Assembly (NCBI GenBank): GCA_031841125.1
Contig: CM063109.1
Coordinates: forward strand, 26,879,321 to 26,943,320
Direction of reading: 5' to 3'
Source of the DNA: Acanthococcus lagerstroemiae
Taxonomy: Eukaryota > Arthropoda > Insecta > Hemiptera > Eriococcidae
Length of the DNA stretch: 64,000 bases
Positions 21,851 to 35,689 of the stretch are shown piece by piece. Within the stretch, counting starts at the first letter, position 1; each line of letters starts with the position of its first letter. Made by a program: the position numbers and the translations under genes. The notes beneath the pieces are model-generated. The model was not told the DNA's origin. It saw nothing but the letters and a program-made list of their open reading frames with translations, and made no database searches.

Positions 21851-24800
21851 TAAAGAAGAGGGTGTTCAAATGACAAATTTTGTAGACAGATTTTGCTACA
21901 TGTTCCCATGTTAGCTTGTCATCATTAGTGCTTCACATTTATCTCACCGCGAAGGATCCTACAACAGGTAGACAATGACTTTGAATCATTTTTTACATTA
22001 CAGCGTGTCTACTAAATACGAATTTTCCAATAGTATGACCTTTGTATGAATTTTGTACGATTTTGTGTGACTTTTTTACAACTTTTGAGTAACTTTGTAT
22101 GACCTTTTTCGGGCCATTTTCACGCCAGAACAGAATCTGATTTCCAGTAGAAAAAAAAATTCAGAAACATGCTAATTGCAACCAAAAACTTTGAAGAAAC
22201 TTAATAATTAAATAGTAGCGAACGAATTGTTGCAAATAATGTTATAAAGAACACGAATTTTCAATTAAATTTTAATTTGGCCATATTTTGATTAGAAATA
22301 TTATGACTGACTGTTTAGGAAGAATTACCAAATTTGTAAGAAATTAGGGGCAATTGTACAGTGGCGGATCTAGAAATTTTCCAAGGAGGGTGTTTTGAAA
22401 ATAAAACTTTTTCCGCCTCCGCTCCCTAAAAAGCCGAGATAGATGTCATTTTAAATAGTTTCTGAAGACAAGTTTCATAATCTATGAGAAAATCTTACCA
22501 TCCATGAAATCCGAGTTGAGGATTGTTTCCATGCTTTTATTCAATTTCTGTGCTCTGTAATGTTCAAAGTTCAAAAATAAGAAGGCTTCTTTATCCCCGA
22601 ATTCAACGGAGGCCATTGATCTTTGAATCAACTTTTTCTCATAATTCTTGATAGGTACCTACTCCATTCTTATACGCTAACATTAATGAGAACGATGTTT
22701 TGGAGTCAAAATGATTTTTCGATCGAACTCGATGTTTTGGCAGTTTCAAACTCAAATTGCAAATTTCTTTATGAAAAATATTATGTTAAAATTGACCTCC
22801 CGACGGGACCCCCAAAATTTTTCAAATTTGAAAAATTATTGACGTGTGGGTTTTGCGACCAAAAGGAACCAGTTTAGTTCCTGAGAGCAGAATCTCGCAA
22901 AATTTTGGACCACCCAACTATTTACGACTTTCCTTGACGTAAATAAGACTTTAGGACTCTACTCAAGACTTTCCAAGACTCATTTAAAACATTTGAAGAC
23001 TTATTAAAAGCTCTAAAATACTTGTTTGAAATTCGTTACGATTCCTCAAGACTCTTTAGAACTTTCTATAAAAATGTTTGAGACCCTAGAAGACCCTTGC
23101 GAACTTTTTGGCGCCCCTTTCACTAAGATTTCCGGTACAGAATAACTACAAAATTATAACACCAAATTCGACCTGAAATTCCAACTAAGAGGGAATACCA
23201 TGTATCTAGCCCCTCATCTCGTCCCCAACCAAAACTTGCTTGTATAGGTTGGGACGTATAGACTTTCGGATTAGTGGTACAAAGTAAGTACAAAACTGAT
23301 GTGCCAAATTTGATCTAAAATTCCAACTTAGGGAATGGAGACTGGCGCGACATGGACCTCACATAGGTTTAACAAAAAAACCACAAACATTCAAATATTC
23401 GAGATTTTTTTCAGACTCTTGTAGGTTGGTTTGAGATTCTGTACAATTTTTCTACCAACTGCCTGTATTTGCAGTATTTCCAATTAAGATTTCTCTCTTG
23501 AGAAGGTCATTGCCCCTATTACTCTCCCCGTGTGTTCTTGCCTGGTCGAAATTCAGAAAAACATTATTCAAGATCAATTCCAAGATCCGGGTTCTCAGAT
23601 TGTATTTCAGATTCTGGATTCCCTTCCAACGCTGGCATTTAGCATACTAATATTCAACATAAGCTCATTGAAAATAAGGCAAAAATTGAGCATCTTTTAT
23701 TATAAAATTTGATGAAAAATTAACAATTTGTTCGCTCATTTCACTCGCGTATATTTATCCTGCACATTCTACTCTAACAGGAATCCCAGAGACGAATTTG
23801 CTTCGAGCTCGAATTTTCCCCCCACGGCTCTAGTCCCCACTTCCTTCCCCATGTATTTGGGCCTAAACTGGTCTGAGCAGTTTTGAAAAAGATACGGAAG
23901 GAATTGATGCAGCAAAAACCTGACTGAAATTGTACAATTTCAAATGATAAAAGCCTTATTTTCTTAAAGTTACTGTAGCTGTTCAGAGGAATGTGTTCGA
24001 GATAAGTAGAATTTGCTTATAATGGCGCCGTTTCAAAATGTTTACAGGTGAATATCTCAGTCTTTCTTGCAGTTATCTGCGCTAACTGCTCTCTCCTTTT
24101 GTCCGAGAAATACAAATTAGAAGCCGTATCGAGTCACTCGCGGATAAGCCATCTCGACTCGATCCCCATCTGCCCCACATTTGGAAACTTTTGTACTTTT
24201 CCATCGACTCTCTTTAAAACTCAGGGGTACAAGTCATGTGCCTTATTCTGTTTAGTTGAAATGGATCCAGACTCATCTCGAAGACAATTGACAGTCAATC
24301 TAAACTTGGATTCTAGGTGAAAATAGGTGCTCGCTGGAATTCAGAATTATCGACGAATTCTACATGAGCTGCAAATTTTCGGGTAATAGTTTTGCAGATA
24401 ACTAAACTAGAGCTGTTAAGGTTTTTTTTTTTTTGGATGCATTGAGGCAGAGTTGCACGAATGCCACATTCGTCCCTCGATGTGGTACCCAGAGGTCAAC
24501 CAGTCAGAACATCAGTACTTGTAAATTTATGTCGCATTACTGAATCGCAACTGCATCGAATGCCAAACACTTCACCTACAATGTTAATTGATTTTTGTTT
24601 AATGCCGTCTATATGTAGTATGTACGCATAGCTGTACACCGGCATGCAGGCAGAGGAAAAATACGATCTCTGACACACGTCCGGGAATGTTAATTGAATC
24701 ATAATGTTTAGATACAATGCCGGGTACCCGGTATGCAGAATACATTTCTCGTTTTATTGCAAAAACTAGGTTGCACAGCGCTTTGTTTACAAAAATATAG

Positions 24801-25889
24801 GTCGCAGTCACGAAATGCAAGAAAACTTTGACACAAAGTCGACAATAATTTGTAGAATGAATAATAGAAATAAAAAAGGAAGGTTAACAAAAAGATATTT
24901 TCTCAACAGGACGTAGGGACAAAACGACTATCGAAAGAGTAGAGGAAAATTAATCGCGCAAGAATTTTACGTCCTTTTCGTATATTTCCAACATCGATGC
25001 TCGAAAAAATGAGACGACGAAAGTTTGAAAACAATTTTTTTCAAATTACGCGCTTGTGCAGCGATATTGTTGCTGGAATTCGTTAACGGGGTATGCTAGC
25101 GAGGGTTCGAATAAATAACGATAAAAAATGAATCACGGGGGTTGTAATAATCCGAAGTTAACTTAAACAACTGAATTGTTATCTTCGACGTAGAGTAACG
25201 CAATTTCGTCAAAATTTATCCACCGAGCAGAAAATGTTCGAAACGAGGAAAAACTGCCGGATGAGAAGCAAATCCGAATTTAAAAAAAAAAAAAGAGAGT
25301 CGTGCAGAAAGGGGACGATGTTTCCTGTACGTTAAACAAAATACCTTTTGTACGTTATTAATTTTCCCGTCGCTCATTTAACGCCATTTTCACTTTTACG
25401 GAAGGAGAGGGGGTCACTAGATGTAGTTTCGCTGATTTGCATAAATTTAAATCGACTAAATAAAGGATAACGTCACCAGTAACTTTATCAGAACGTAGCA
25501 GTTCCCGGCGTGGAATTTTTTCAACTAACGAGGTTCAATTTACCGGAAGTACTTTCAAAAGATTTTTTATCAATTTGAGTGAAAGACATCGATCCAAATT
25601 CTCAGAACAGCTGACCTGATACTGAAATCTACGACGGAGGAAGATAAACACAGCGTTGAACGCTAGAACTACGAGAAGAATTGTCAAAAAATTATTAGAC
25701 ACTTTAATGTTTCAAAAGGTGCCGAGAATCGGTCAAATTCTCTTTAACAGATGCCAGATTTTGTTGAAAGTGGCCAAAGAAGTATCAAATCTAATGATGT
25801 AGCAACTTTTTCTTTAGGAATGGTGTTGACAACTCAGAAAAATTACTAAGTTTAGCATCAAGGATGCTAAACTGGCAACATTGCATCAG
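21851..25889. other. Non-coding interval with decayed repeats
   Basis: At 22004-22130 CAGCGTGTCTAC is followed by GTATGACCTTT words, resembling the element at 3254-3649. At 22359 CAGTGGCGGATC matches the terminus of the hAT-type element at 55530, but no partner end was found. 22925-23110 is a block of AAGACTCTTT-like repeats. No supported gene was seen in the rest. Confidence 0.4.
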
Positions 25890-26480
25890 ACTCTTTCAAA
25901 TTCTTTATATTGTTTCAGAGAGGCTGCAAGGTTCTTTCGGCCTTTTAGGACTCTTCCAGACTGGATTAGGGTTCTCGAAAAATCCTCCAAGCTTGTTTAA
26001 GTTTCGTTAATAGGCGTTCTTCTTGACATGTTATTTGGAACTCTTCAATATATTTTATCTTGAAGCATGGGGAGGCAATCCTAGGAGGAGCAGAGGGGCC
26101 AAGTTCCCTTCGGGAAAAGTTTAGAAACAGTTTTGAGCTACCTGAATTAAAATAAAAATCCGAAACAGTAGTGGGAGGAAGAAGGGGTAAAGAATTATTT
26201 TTATCCCTCCCCCTGCATATCAAAGTCAGTAACAATCACCGTTTTTTGTTGGTTTTTTTTTTCTTGATTAACGATGAAATGTTGAAAATATAAAAATTGT
26301 CTGTCCTTTTCCCTCTTGAGACAAGTACATATCACCTCCGCTGTTCTCAAGACTTGCTAACACTCTTCAATTCTCATGGAAGACTAATTAAGACTCTTTA
26401 AAACACATTTAACAACCTCCAGACCTGTTCGACGCTTCTTAAAATTCTTTCAAACTTATTACTCTTTAGGATTCTTCTCT
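25890..26480. repeat. AAGACTCTTT-type degenerate repeat blocks
   Basis: 25890-26000 and 26350-26480 contain many spaced copies of TCTT.AGACTC, TTTAGGACTCTTCCAGACT and AGACTCTTTAAAAC-like words, the same family as 22925-23110 and 28610-28865. Period about 18-22 bp, strongly diverged. Confidence 0.5.
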
Positions 26481-27468
26481 GTTTAACCCTTTCAGTGGCG
26501 AGAAGGTTCTATCCATAGGGGAATGTTCATTTTCATTGATAATGATAACGACTACTATTCCAACAGACACGATGCATAAATTGCCTAACTAACTCCTGAA
26601 TTTTAGTAGAAAATGGAGGGGAGGGTTTCATATTTCCTTCTTCAGTTTTGAAAGGAATCGATTGAGACATGCACTGATTATTGCAGAACAGAGGAGATAT
26701 GAAAATTTTTTGGAAAAAAATTGGAGAGGGAAGAATTACAACTTTTGATGGAAAATAAAACTTCCCCGCTCGCCACTCAAACTACGAACTGATTCACCGT
26801 TACGACGATCGAATTTTCATAAATTAATAATTGACACAAAATAAACTACCGTGCCAAATCTTGGCTTTTACGATTTCCTGAATACTGTTGTAGGAAACCT
26901 GTGTTTTGTATGACGCTGACAGAATAACCCAATGCTGAAGAATGATTTTCAAAACTATGAATTATTCCTTCTCTTGATTTTGAAATTTTTGAAAAAATTT
27001 TTCATTGACTAATTGTCAGATGCTCCACATTGAAATAATTAGAAAAGTATTCTGTTAACGCGAATTTTGTAGTTGGAAATCCAGAACTTGATATATTTCC
27101 GTTTCTAAAAAGCATTATTTTAGAGCACATTTCTTTCTATAATTTACGAAATTCGGAAAATATTTCTTTTTAGACATACATGAGAGAAGCACTGCATTAA
27201 AATCATCATAAAAGTATCCGCTCAACCTCAGTTTTGTAATAAGATTTCCAAAGAGGGGCCTTATGCCTATTTACATCTTGGAAAAACATTCTGACGCCAA
27301 AATCTCACTTCCTACAACGTACTATAGAATTTTAGAAAAAATTGTTTGTGGAGATGACCTACTTCCTTCTACAATGTACCTGGTTCCGGAAAAATGTTTG
27401 CAAGGACCTAATATGATAGACACTCAGCTGTGGGATCATTATGAAAATTAATTCCTCAACTTAAGGAA

Positions 27469-28610
27469 CCCTGCTACAATATTAGTAGTGAGGAAATAAT
27501 ATTACGCTGATCTTAAGGATGAGTGATAATTGATAAATTTGTACCATCTTCAGAAAATTTTTCCAAAATGCTAGGATGTGTAGTACGAAGCAAGAATGCT
27601 CCAAAATAATCTTTCAAAGTTATGAATATGCATGCTTCAAGGATTCCTACTTCAAGGTTCGTGGTGGGGAAGTTATTTTATACTGATCTTAAAGCTCAAA
27701 GATGAACTCTTACGCTATTCAGAGAATGTTTCCAAAATTTCAGGGTATGTAGTAGGAGGTAAGACTTCTCCAATAGTGTCCTTTCAAAAGATATGAGTGT
27801 GTAACGTTTCAAGGATTCCTACTACAATACTCGAAGTGAGGAAATAATTTTTTACTCATTGGTAGGTAATAAATCTGTACGATCTTCTAAAAAATTTTCC
27901 AAACTTGTAGGATGTGTAGTAAGAAGTCAGACTTCAACTATAGTATTATTGTAAAGATATGAATGTATATGCCTCAAGGTTTCCTACTACAATACTTGTG
28001 GTGAGAAAATAATTTTATGCTGATCTTACTGCTGTGTGACGATTTTATACTTTTTTGAGAAAATTTTCCTAAAGTTCCACGATGTGTAGTAGGAAGTAAC
28101 CCTTCTCCAATAGTATTCTATCAAAAGATATGAGAGCACGTGCAGCGAGGATTCCTACTAAGAAACTCAAGTTGAGGAAACAATTTTCTGCTGATCTTGA
28201 GGTTGAGTGACGATCCTGTACGTTCTTGAGACATTTTTTTCAATATTCCAAAATGTGTAGAAGAAAGTAAGACTTCCCCCATAAGATATGTTTGTGAATG
28301 CCGAAAGTAGTCCTACTACAGAACTCATCTTGAGGAAATAATTTTATTCAAATCCTAAAGCTGAGTAACTAGCAGGTACGTCCTTGAAATAATTTATTCA
28401 GTTCACTGTGTATTGTAGTAGAAAGTGGGTTTTCTCCAACCTGATGCATTTCAAAGATGTAAGTGTATATGCCCCTAAGATCCTGCTTGGTGAGTCAAGT
28501 TGAGGAGATAATTTTATGCTGATCTTATAGCTGAGTGTCAAACGTGTACGTTCTCGAGAAGATTCATTTTAATTCTATGATTAGTAGTAAGAAGTAAGAC
28601 TTTTTCAAAC
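27469..28610. repeat. Degenerate tandem array, unit ~158-175 bp, about 7 units
   Basis: The start word TTCCTACTACAAT or a variant occurs at 27469, 27644, 27816, 27981, 28152, 28310 and 28480, spaced 175, 172, 165, 171, 158 and 170 bp. Each unit continues GTGAGGAAATAATTTTA, GCTGATCTTA, AGCTGAGTGA, GTACGTTCTTGAGAAAATTT, GATGTGTAGTAGGAAGTAAG, CTTCTCCAATAGTATT and AAAGATATGAGTGTATATGC. Central units are the most alike. A partial, more diverged unit may precede it at 27290-27468. The period is typical of animal satellite DNA. No coding function is apparent. Confidence 0.85.
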
Positions 28611-28865
28611 TCATCTAGGCAAATTTCAGTTTCACTAAGACTCCGACAACTTTAAAATTTACTATGATTCTTTAAGATTTGTTTGAGATTTATTTAAAGC
28701 TCGTTTAAATTCTTACAAGCCTCTTACAAATTCCCTGTTGTTTTTCCAGACTTGTTCAAGAATTTTTAAGATGCTTGCAGATAGGTTAAAAAAAATTTAA
28801 TTTCTTCCAAAGCCTTTTCGGACCTCGTCTCCGTGTTTTTCACACTTCTTAAGACTCTATACAGA
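28611..28865. repeat. AAGACTCTTT-type degenerate repeat block
   Basis: Follows the 170-bp array directly. Words such as AAGACTCCGACAACTTTAAA, TTCTTTAAGATTTG and TTCTTAAGACTC recur every 18-25 bp. Confidence 0.5.
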
Positions 28866-31839
28866 AGATGGGATAGAACGGTCGAGGCAGAGGGTCGATG
28901 AACAGAGCTTGACCCACACTCGTCACAAATAACTCTGTACTATGTCTAGAGCTGCTGCAGACTCCCCCGCCAGCTGCGTCGCCACACTTGGTCTTACCAA
29001 AAGTCTATGGAATAGCTTTGGTTTTTTTTCTAGAAGGTGAAGGGGTGAAGATTTGGAGGAAACGGTGGATACATAAATGGGTGTTGAAGGAGAGAGAATG
29101 TGAAGACGAGAGAGAAGGAAAAACAAAGTAATTATAAGCAAATGTTAGTTTCTTCCTGACCCGATTTTTGCCGCCCTAGAATTTTTTAGAATTTTCTGGC
29201 ATCCCAGTAATTCACCGGTTTCGCTTATGTTGTCAGCTCATCCTCACGTTAGAGTGCAAGTGTAAGTCGCGGTTCTAGCTCATTAAACACATTATTTATA
29301 TTCCCGCAAACGGTATGAATCTGTATCCTGAAAGAATGAAAGAATCGATATTCAACGAAATTTATACTTACTTACTAACAGAGTGAACTAAAGCATCATA
29401 AATAACCGAGCCGGAAATACATTGTGTCAAGACGCTCGACCGAAATCTGATTTTCCAACGAGGCTATCATCTGTTATCAGGAAGGGTGAGTGCCTCACGT
29501 ATCCACCTCGTTAATTACCTCCACCGAAGCAATTCATCTTCTATCTGTTCGATTGACGGGAACTTATGAAATGTTTCCAATTTCTAAAGTGTCTATTGCC
29601 CTACTTTCTGTAAACAGATTCGAAGAAACGCATTTTTGTGAATTTGACAAAGATAGATTCAGTCGTGCTGAAACGCAAAAACAATTTAGCCTAATATGTA
29701 TCCGTGGCAAGCCGAAAGTGTACTCGTAATTTGAAGACAAACTGATTAATTCCCTCTCGAGTTCTTAGGAGTGAAATAATGACGCAAGCCTCTATCGTGA
29801 GGGGCACAACAAATTTCAAAATTTTGGGATTCTTCCCAGGGTGTCTGCAGGTGCTGAAAAGTCCGTCAAATCCTGAATTTTAACAGTAGATCCTGAAAGT
29901 CCTGAAGAGTCCTGAAATGTTTGTTTTCAAATTAAAAAGTTCTTCATTTTTGTTAAAAATACTCAAAAATAAATTTTTTGCGATTCCTCTGATTGGTCAT
30001 TAAAAAGTGTAGCGCAGGATCTATATTCACAAGGAGGGGGGAAGTTGGAGAGCAAAATGCTCTATAAAAGCTTCCCCCCCCCCATTCCCAAAAAAATAGT
30101 CTACTTGTATAACTACGTATAAAAATTTGTGATTTTTGAGAATTGACTGGTTTTGATTCAACTATACATTTTTGACAATCTCTTCTCACACAGCATCACT
30201 TTTCAAGACTTGGTCCTTAAACTCCGTCTTTTTTACTCTTCGTAACAGTTCAGACAGTTCTGAGTTTAGTCGAGAGAGTATGAGGCGGAAGGTTACGGTC
30301 TTTTGAAATATACTTAGCCTGAACTCGCTGGCAGAGTGAGCGAATCAAAACTTTTCACTGATTTAAGTTGAAAAAAAATGGATCAAAGTCGGTTGTTCTC
30401 GCTCTTTTTTCAATCGAATTTTTCTTATACTCAAAGATTTTCTTTACACGCAAAACTTTAGAACACTTATTATCTTCGAATTTTTGCACTATATGTTCCC
30501 CTGGTGTCGAACCTTTTGTAATCACTTACTGAGATAATGTTACTTAGTTCACGAAGATTAATTTTTTAATCTCATCATTTCTAGTCACTTTCTCGAGAAC
30601 ATCGATGTTGAATAACATAATGAATATTGATTTTATTTTTCAAAATTGCACATACCAAAAAAAAAAAAGTCGGAGGATACAGGTTTTTTTTAAGGGAGTT
30701 AACTAATACGCTTTTGAGAGGCGTAGGTACAACTTTTCCGACAGTGATCAAATCGCGCAAATGTGAAACAAGTGCAAAAAAAAACTTGAGGTCTTTTTAT
30801 TTAAGTTGAAAAATGGATTGGTTTTGAACTTGTTCAGTTGGACTGTCCCAACTCGAAGGATGCTCTCCTTTTTCTCTTAACTGGCCTACCCGAAAGAGAT
30901 ACTCTCCTCAGTTGTTACGCCCCTACATGCAAATTTAGAGCTTTTGTCTCTATGAAGAAGAGTTTGTCTCATTAAGGAAAGAGAATGATCGGGTTGTTTT
31001 TCTCAGATCTGAATAAAAAGATAAAATTCAACCATGTAAGGAAGAGAGGAAATGGTATATGTGTTCCTTGTTTCTCAGAAGAGAGCAAGTCTTTCACCCT
31101 AGGGATATTAAGAAACTGAGAACAATTCTCTGGATTCAAGGTTCTTAAAGTATTCTTCGTGACTGGGAATCGACTATTTCGAGAAGAAAAAAAATTCCAT
31201 TTTCCAATTTTATTTCATGGGCGTAGCTATATACTTTCTAGTGCAATGGTGCAAAAAAAAAAATCAGTAATAATGTATGTACACACATATAATCATGCGG
31301 CAAATGCCAAGTAGCCATATTTATATCCTTCCAGTCACTGTCTCCTGGGGCAAGCGCCTCAATTTGCCCTCCCCCCTGCTATACCCATGCTCTGTCTTAC
31401 ATTTTTATTTCGTTAACATACCTACATACAAAGTCGGACTATAAAAATCTCGTGATTGCTTGAAGTCATTCTTATCCACTTGATGCGCTAAACAAAAATA
31501 ATACCTCCCTTTCCTTCGAAAAGTCGATAAAAAATAACAGAGACCAAAAATTGTCGGCTTATAGAGGAAAGCCCCCTTTCCTCTCAAAGCTATAATAACT
31601 TGTATAAGTTTCCTCGGAAACTCTAACGAAATTATTATCTTTGATGATTTTTTTTTAGTACCGTCTTTTGCTGAAATTTGGTCCGACTGAGCGTTCTCAA
31701 GATACCTTGTGTAGGTTGTGGGTTCAGTTTATGAGCTGAGAATTCAAAATTAGAATCTGTACCTAAATGGTACTTGCCGAGGATTTACACATACTAATGT
31801 GTATTAATTAATAACGTGCACTATCTTCTTTTTCCTAGT
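28866..31839. other. Non-coding interval
   Basis: No supported gene. 29838-29925 starts CAGGGTGTCTGCAGG followed by four TCCTGAA words, like the termini of the element at 3254-3649, but no opposite end is clear. Several poly-A and poly-C runs are present. Confidence 0.4.
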
Positions 31840-32640
31840 ACAAGAGCCGCCTCATACGAGAAGGATCAGTACACGCAGATTATGCGTAGTGTCGTAGCCC
31901 GCTGGATCCTTCCTATGTCTTCTCTGTTCTCGCGGAGTGCCGCGGCTGGCGCCCAATTGGGCGTCCCATAGAGAAGAACCTAGTGGATTACTGCCGAATA
32001 CAACTTTCTTAGGTTCTCATTCGGCTCCCAGGGGTTCGGCATAAGCTGACGCAACGGTCCACTCTGTTTCCTCCACCGTTGCCTGAAGATACGGTTTCCA
32101 ACTCAGCTCGTTGTCCACCGTCATCCCCAGGTACACCGTCCGGGGTTGTAGGAATCCTGGCTCGCTCAGTACCGCTTGGTCAAATGGCTTTCACTTGCCC
32201 CGTTTCCGCCCGTGGAAAAAAACGGCTGATGTCTTCTGGGCAGTCAACTCTAAGCCATTCATCTGCATCCAGCGAAACGCGGACCTGCTGCAAACTTTCT
32301 GCTCCGATCTCCCCTCTACAAGGGAAACGGGTGTCATCGGCAAAGCAGATGACCTAGATGCCTATCGAAAGTGTGGGCCGCAGGACCATTCGAAAGACAA
32401 GTTCTACAACAGGGGTCATAAGACCTATCCGTGGGTACACCCACCGAGATGATCTTCTGGACCTGGTGGCCTTCCACGTCTAAATACGCTTCTTTCTGTT
32501 CGCCAGGTATCGCCTGATGATCGCTTATAAGTACCCTCTGAAATCCCACTTATCCATCTCTTTCAGGATACGCTTCCAAGGCAGTGTATTGAAAGCGTTC
32601 TTCACACCGTGACCAATGGGTACGCATAAACCACTTTTGC
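31840..32640 (-). pseudogene. R1-clade non-LTR retrotransposon reverse transcriptase fragment, decayed
   Basis: The minus strand reads KNAFNTLPWKRILKEMDKWD (near 32560-32615, catalytic block A), then an RIGLM.PVVE stretch equivalent to the GVPQGS region, then ICFADDTRFPCR (FADD near 32330-32345). After frame changes follow VYLGMTVDNELSWKPYLQAT (near 32080-32140) and a thumb region with AEP and RTPRE-like words down to about 31840. The order and motifs match R1-clade RTs, including the window's first element. Stops and frameshifts are numerous. The copy starts inside the palm domain, immediately 3' (in element orientation) of a GA-type microsatellite. Confidence 0.75.
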
Positions 32641-32686
32641 TGTACAAGGCGTGGGCGATTTTTGGCTTACATAATACGCCGTCATT

Positions 32687-32690
<4 letters not shown>

Positions 32691-32722
<32 letters not shown>
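32691..32722. repeat. (TC)n microsatellite
   Basis: Pure TC run of about 31 bases followed by T/C-rich sequence. It reads (GA)n on the strand that encodes the adjacent R1-clade fragment. Confidence 0.95.
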
Positions 32723-32725
<3 letters not shown>

Positions 32726-35689
32726 CTCTGTCTTTCTTTTTCTCTAGTTTTTGTTTTGCTGATTTTCAGTTTTATCTTTCGTATTTTCTTCCTTTCGATT
32801 AGAGAGGACTCTCTAAATTTTCAGGGACCCCTGAGTGAAATTCAGAAGCGGATTGGTCGTATAAATTATACCGGGTAGTATCTCAGTAGGACTCTGCAAT
32901 TGTGAGTTTGGAGTCTATATAGTGGCTGGAGGAAAGGCAAGATACTAAGGGAGGCATGATGAAAGAGAAACGAAAATGAAAGTGGGACCGATGCAGTGGC
33001 ATTTTCCAGGTTGTTGTGTGGATGTCGATTTGCGCTTTGTATAATTTGTTCGTTTATTGCATTTGGAGGTAACTGTCTTGAAAATGGTGACTAAAAATCG
33101 AGATCCGATCTGCGAGAGCCAAGAGCCCACCGAGCCTTCGGACCTAAATTGAGCACTATGTTAAGGTCCGTCCTCTGTCACTGACCCAAAACTATAGCGT
33201 GTTTATGAAAACCTAATGAAGGACTTGTATATTCATGAAATAACTTTCCAGTATTATACCAGTATGTTTTGAAGCAAGTTGTGCACTCATTCCTAACTAC
33301 AAGTGTCTCCCTCGTCAGTATACTCCCGCGCTTGTCATTCTTAATGCGCATTCCATGTTGAACACGCTTGCCAGTGTGGCCAACCCATTGATGACTTGGA
33401 AAAAAGCTTTCGGATTGACCTTCTTTATTTACTATTAGTGAAAAATGTACCCGCACAGACTATTGAGTCGCTATCGACGTAAACGAATTGACTATGTCTG
33501 AGACATGCTCGGGTACGTCGCTATTCGTGTAGCTGTTAACGATGGAAGTAAATCTTCGGCGTACACCATTTTGCAGCTCAAGTATTACACATACAAATGG
33601 GAGTCGTGAGCGGCTAAAAGGCCGAAGAGCGACCGCAGTTAATCAAGAAGACGGCAGACAGGGCTGGGACGCGACGCCGGAGCCTGTGACTCCTAACGTT
33701 AACAAATAAAATTCCAACTTGTAAATGTCCTCACGTAAGCCGGTTCCCGACAACGCAAATTTCCGGCCCACTTTTAAAAGGTGTTCGTCGCCGATTCCAG
33801 TGAGACATTTTCTCGACCAGAATTACCGGCGTTGACAAATCTCATTTTGATAAATAATTTGGGAGAAAGTCGCGAGCTTTTCTATTTAGCTACCGCTTTT
33901 CAGTCACTAGTCGGAACTTGTGGTTAACCATATACGTTTGCGTGTAGTTGTTCGATAACGTGCGCTGCATTTTCTTCTCCAATGTCGGCTCATTTGCACT
34001 TTACGAGCAAACCGTTTTCGAATTTTCAGAACAAATCTGCCAGTGAAGCAGGGATGGAATGGAATTCAGAACAGAATCCAAAATCATTTTCCCTCTGGAT
34101 AGATTGATTTTGTCCCCTGTGGATTCGGATATCTGGATTCTGTTTTCCACTGAATCCATCACTGCATTAGGATTATGTATTCTGTAATATTCATTTGAGG
34201 ATTTTGAATTTATTTGAAGTCATATTCAAATCCAAGAATCCAATTTTTAAATTCATATCAGAATCCGAGAATCTGCGCATCATTTTCCTCCTCGATTCGG
34301 ATTCTTCTTAATTCTAGAATCCTCTTTTCGATAAACGTTCGAGATTTTGGGTTCGGGTTCTTAAATCTTCTTCCGAAGAAGAATTTGGGTCCCTGGATTC
34401 GGATTTTTCTTGCATTTTAGAATCCTTTTGGCGGGCTTAGAATTGCTATTCGTTATTCCCTGATTTGGAATCATTCTCGTGAAGGATTCTGGTTTCATAA
34501 TTTTGAAAGTATTTTTTGTCGTGGATTTGAATTATTGTTTTTAATTTTTTTTTTCATACCTTTACTGCGAAAAGTTTAGATTAGTCGAATCCGAGAAGAT
34601 GGAAGAAGGTGGTTGGGTATATGAGTGGTCATGGGCGTCGCTGGGGGAGGGGGTAGATGGGTAATTTCTACCCCAAAAAATTTGCGGGGGTAGAAATGAT
34701 CAAAATTACCCCCCAAAAAAATTAAAAATCAAAGGTCAATAATTATATTTATAGGTACTTGCAGTTATAAAAAATCTGTAAACGAATTAGTGCCATGTGA
34801 TACCGCAATTAATATATAACCGTACCATATACTTAACTCGCAATACACTTACACAGAATGTCTAACAAAATCGAAATCTGAAAATAAATGACCTTCACCC
34901 CCCCCCCCCATTTGCTGTGAATACGCTAAAATAATAAACCAAAGCTAAATATACTAACTATTTACAGAGGGCCCAGTTGAGTTTTCGCCGTAATATATTC
35001 AGAAAGAATTGAGATACAAAGATTCTTGAGCATTCATTGTGAAGCCTTAGATGGGTCTTGTATTTGAAAGATTTCTGTCATTCTTTCCAAAATTTGGAAT
35101 TTTAATCTTATTGAGTTAAACTGAGCGGCCAACATTTCTTTTCAAAGAAAATAGATGATGAAAAAGAGCATTAAGGTGGAAAAAACATTCGTGGGAAGCT
35201 GGTGGAAATTGATACAGACGACCATTTAGCCTTATCGATCAACTTTATTAAAAATTTGCATCAATATCCTTAAGTCTGAAGTCGCAAATTGTTATTCTTT
35301 GAGACCGATAATATCATTCACTTTCAAAGAATTCTGCCACTTTGTACGAAGCTTGAAAACATAGTGATTCAACATGATTGAGTTTTTTGTGTTCTTATAA
35401 ATATGTTAACTAAATTTAACACGCACCGCAACCGGTCGCTTGGTTTGCCTACAAGTGGGTTAAACTACATCAACTACCCGCCAGAGGGAGAAGGAGGTAC
35501 ATACTAAACTAGGGGGAGGGGATTATATTTTCAACCAGCTTTCCTTTTAGGCTTACATATAATTACAAGTATCAGACAGTCAAAATAGCATTTCTGTGTG
35601 ATAAATTTGTCTTGTTTTTTTAAGTTCCCTTAGTGAAATTTTCCCCATTGCCACCCACGCTCATCCTCTCTTTGTTGCCTGTCACTTTT
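32723..35689. other. Non-coding interval with GAATCC-rich stretch
   Basis: 34060-34540 is a loose repetition of GAATCC/GGATTC words; similar stretches lie at 1738-1870 and 3195-3250. No supported gene. An open frame at 33178-33456 (-) has no recognisable motif. Confidence 0.4.

Noticed and set aside
31216..31390. CATGGGCGTAGC / GCTATACCCATG inverted ends, a possible small DNA element
   Set aside because: The ends differ at two positions, no target duplication was found and no second copy exists in the window.
33178..33456. 92-codon minus-strand ORF
   Set aside because: Protein-like in parts, but without recognised motifs, splice sites or neighbours; left unannotated.
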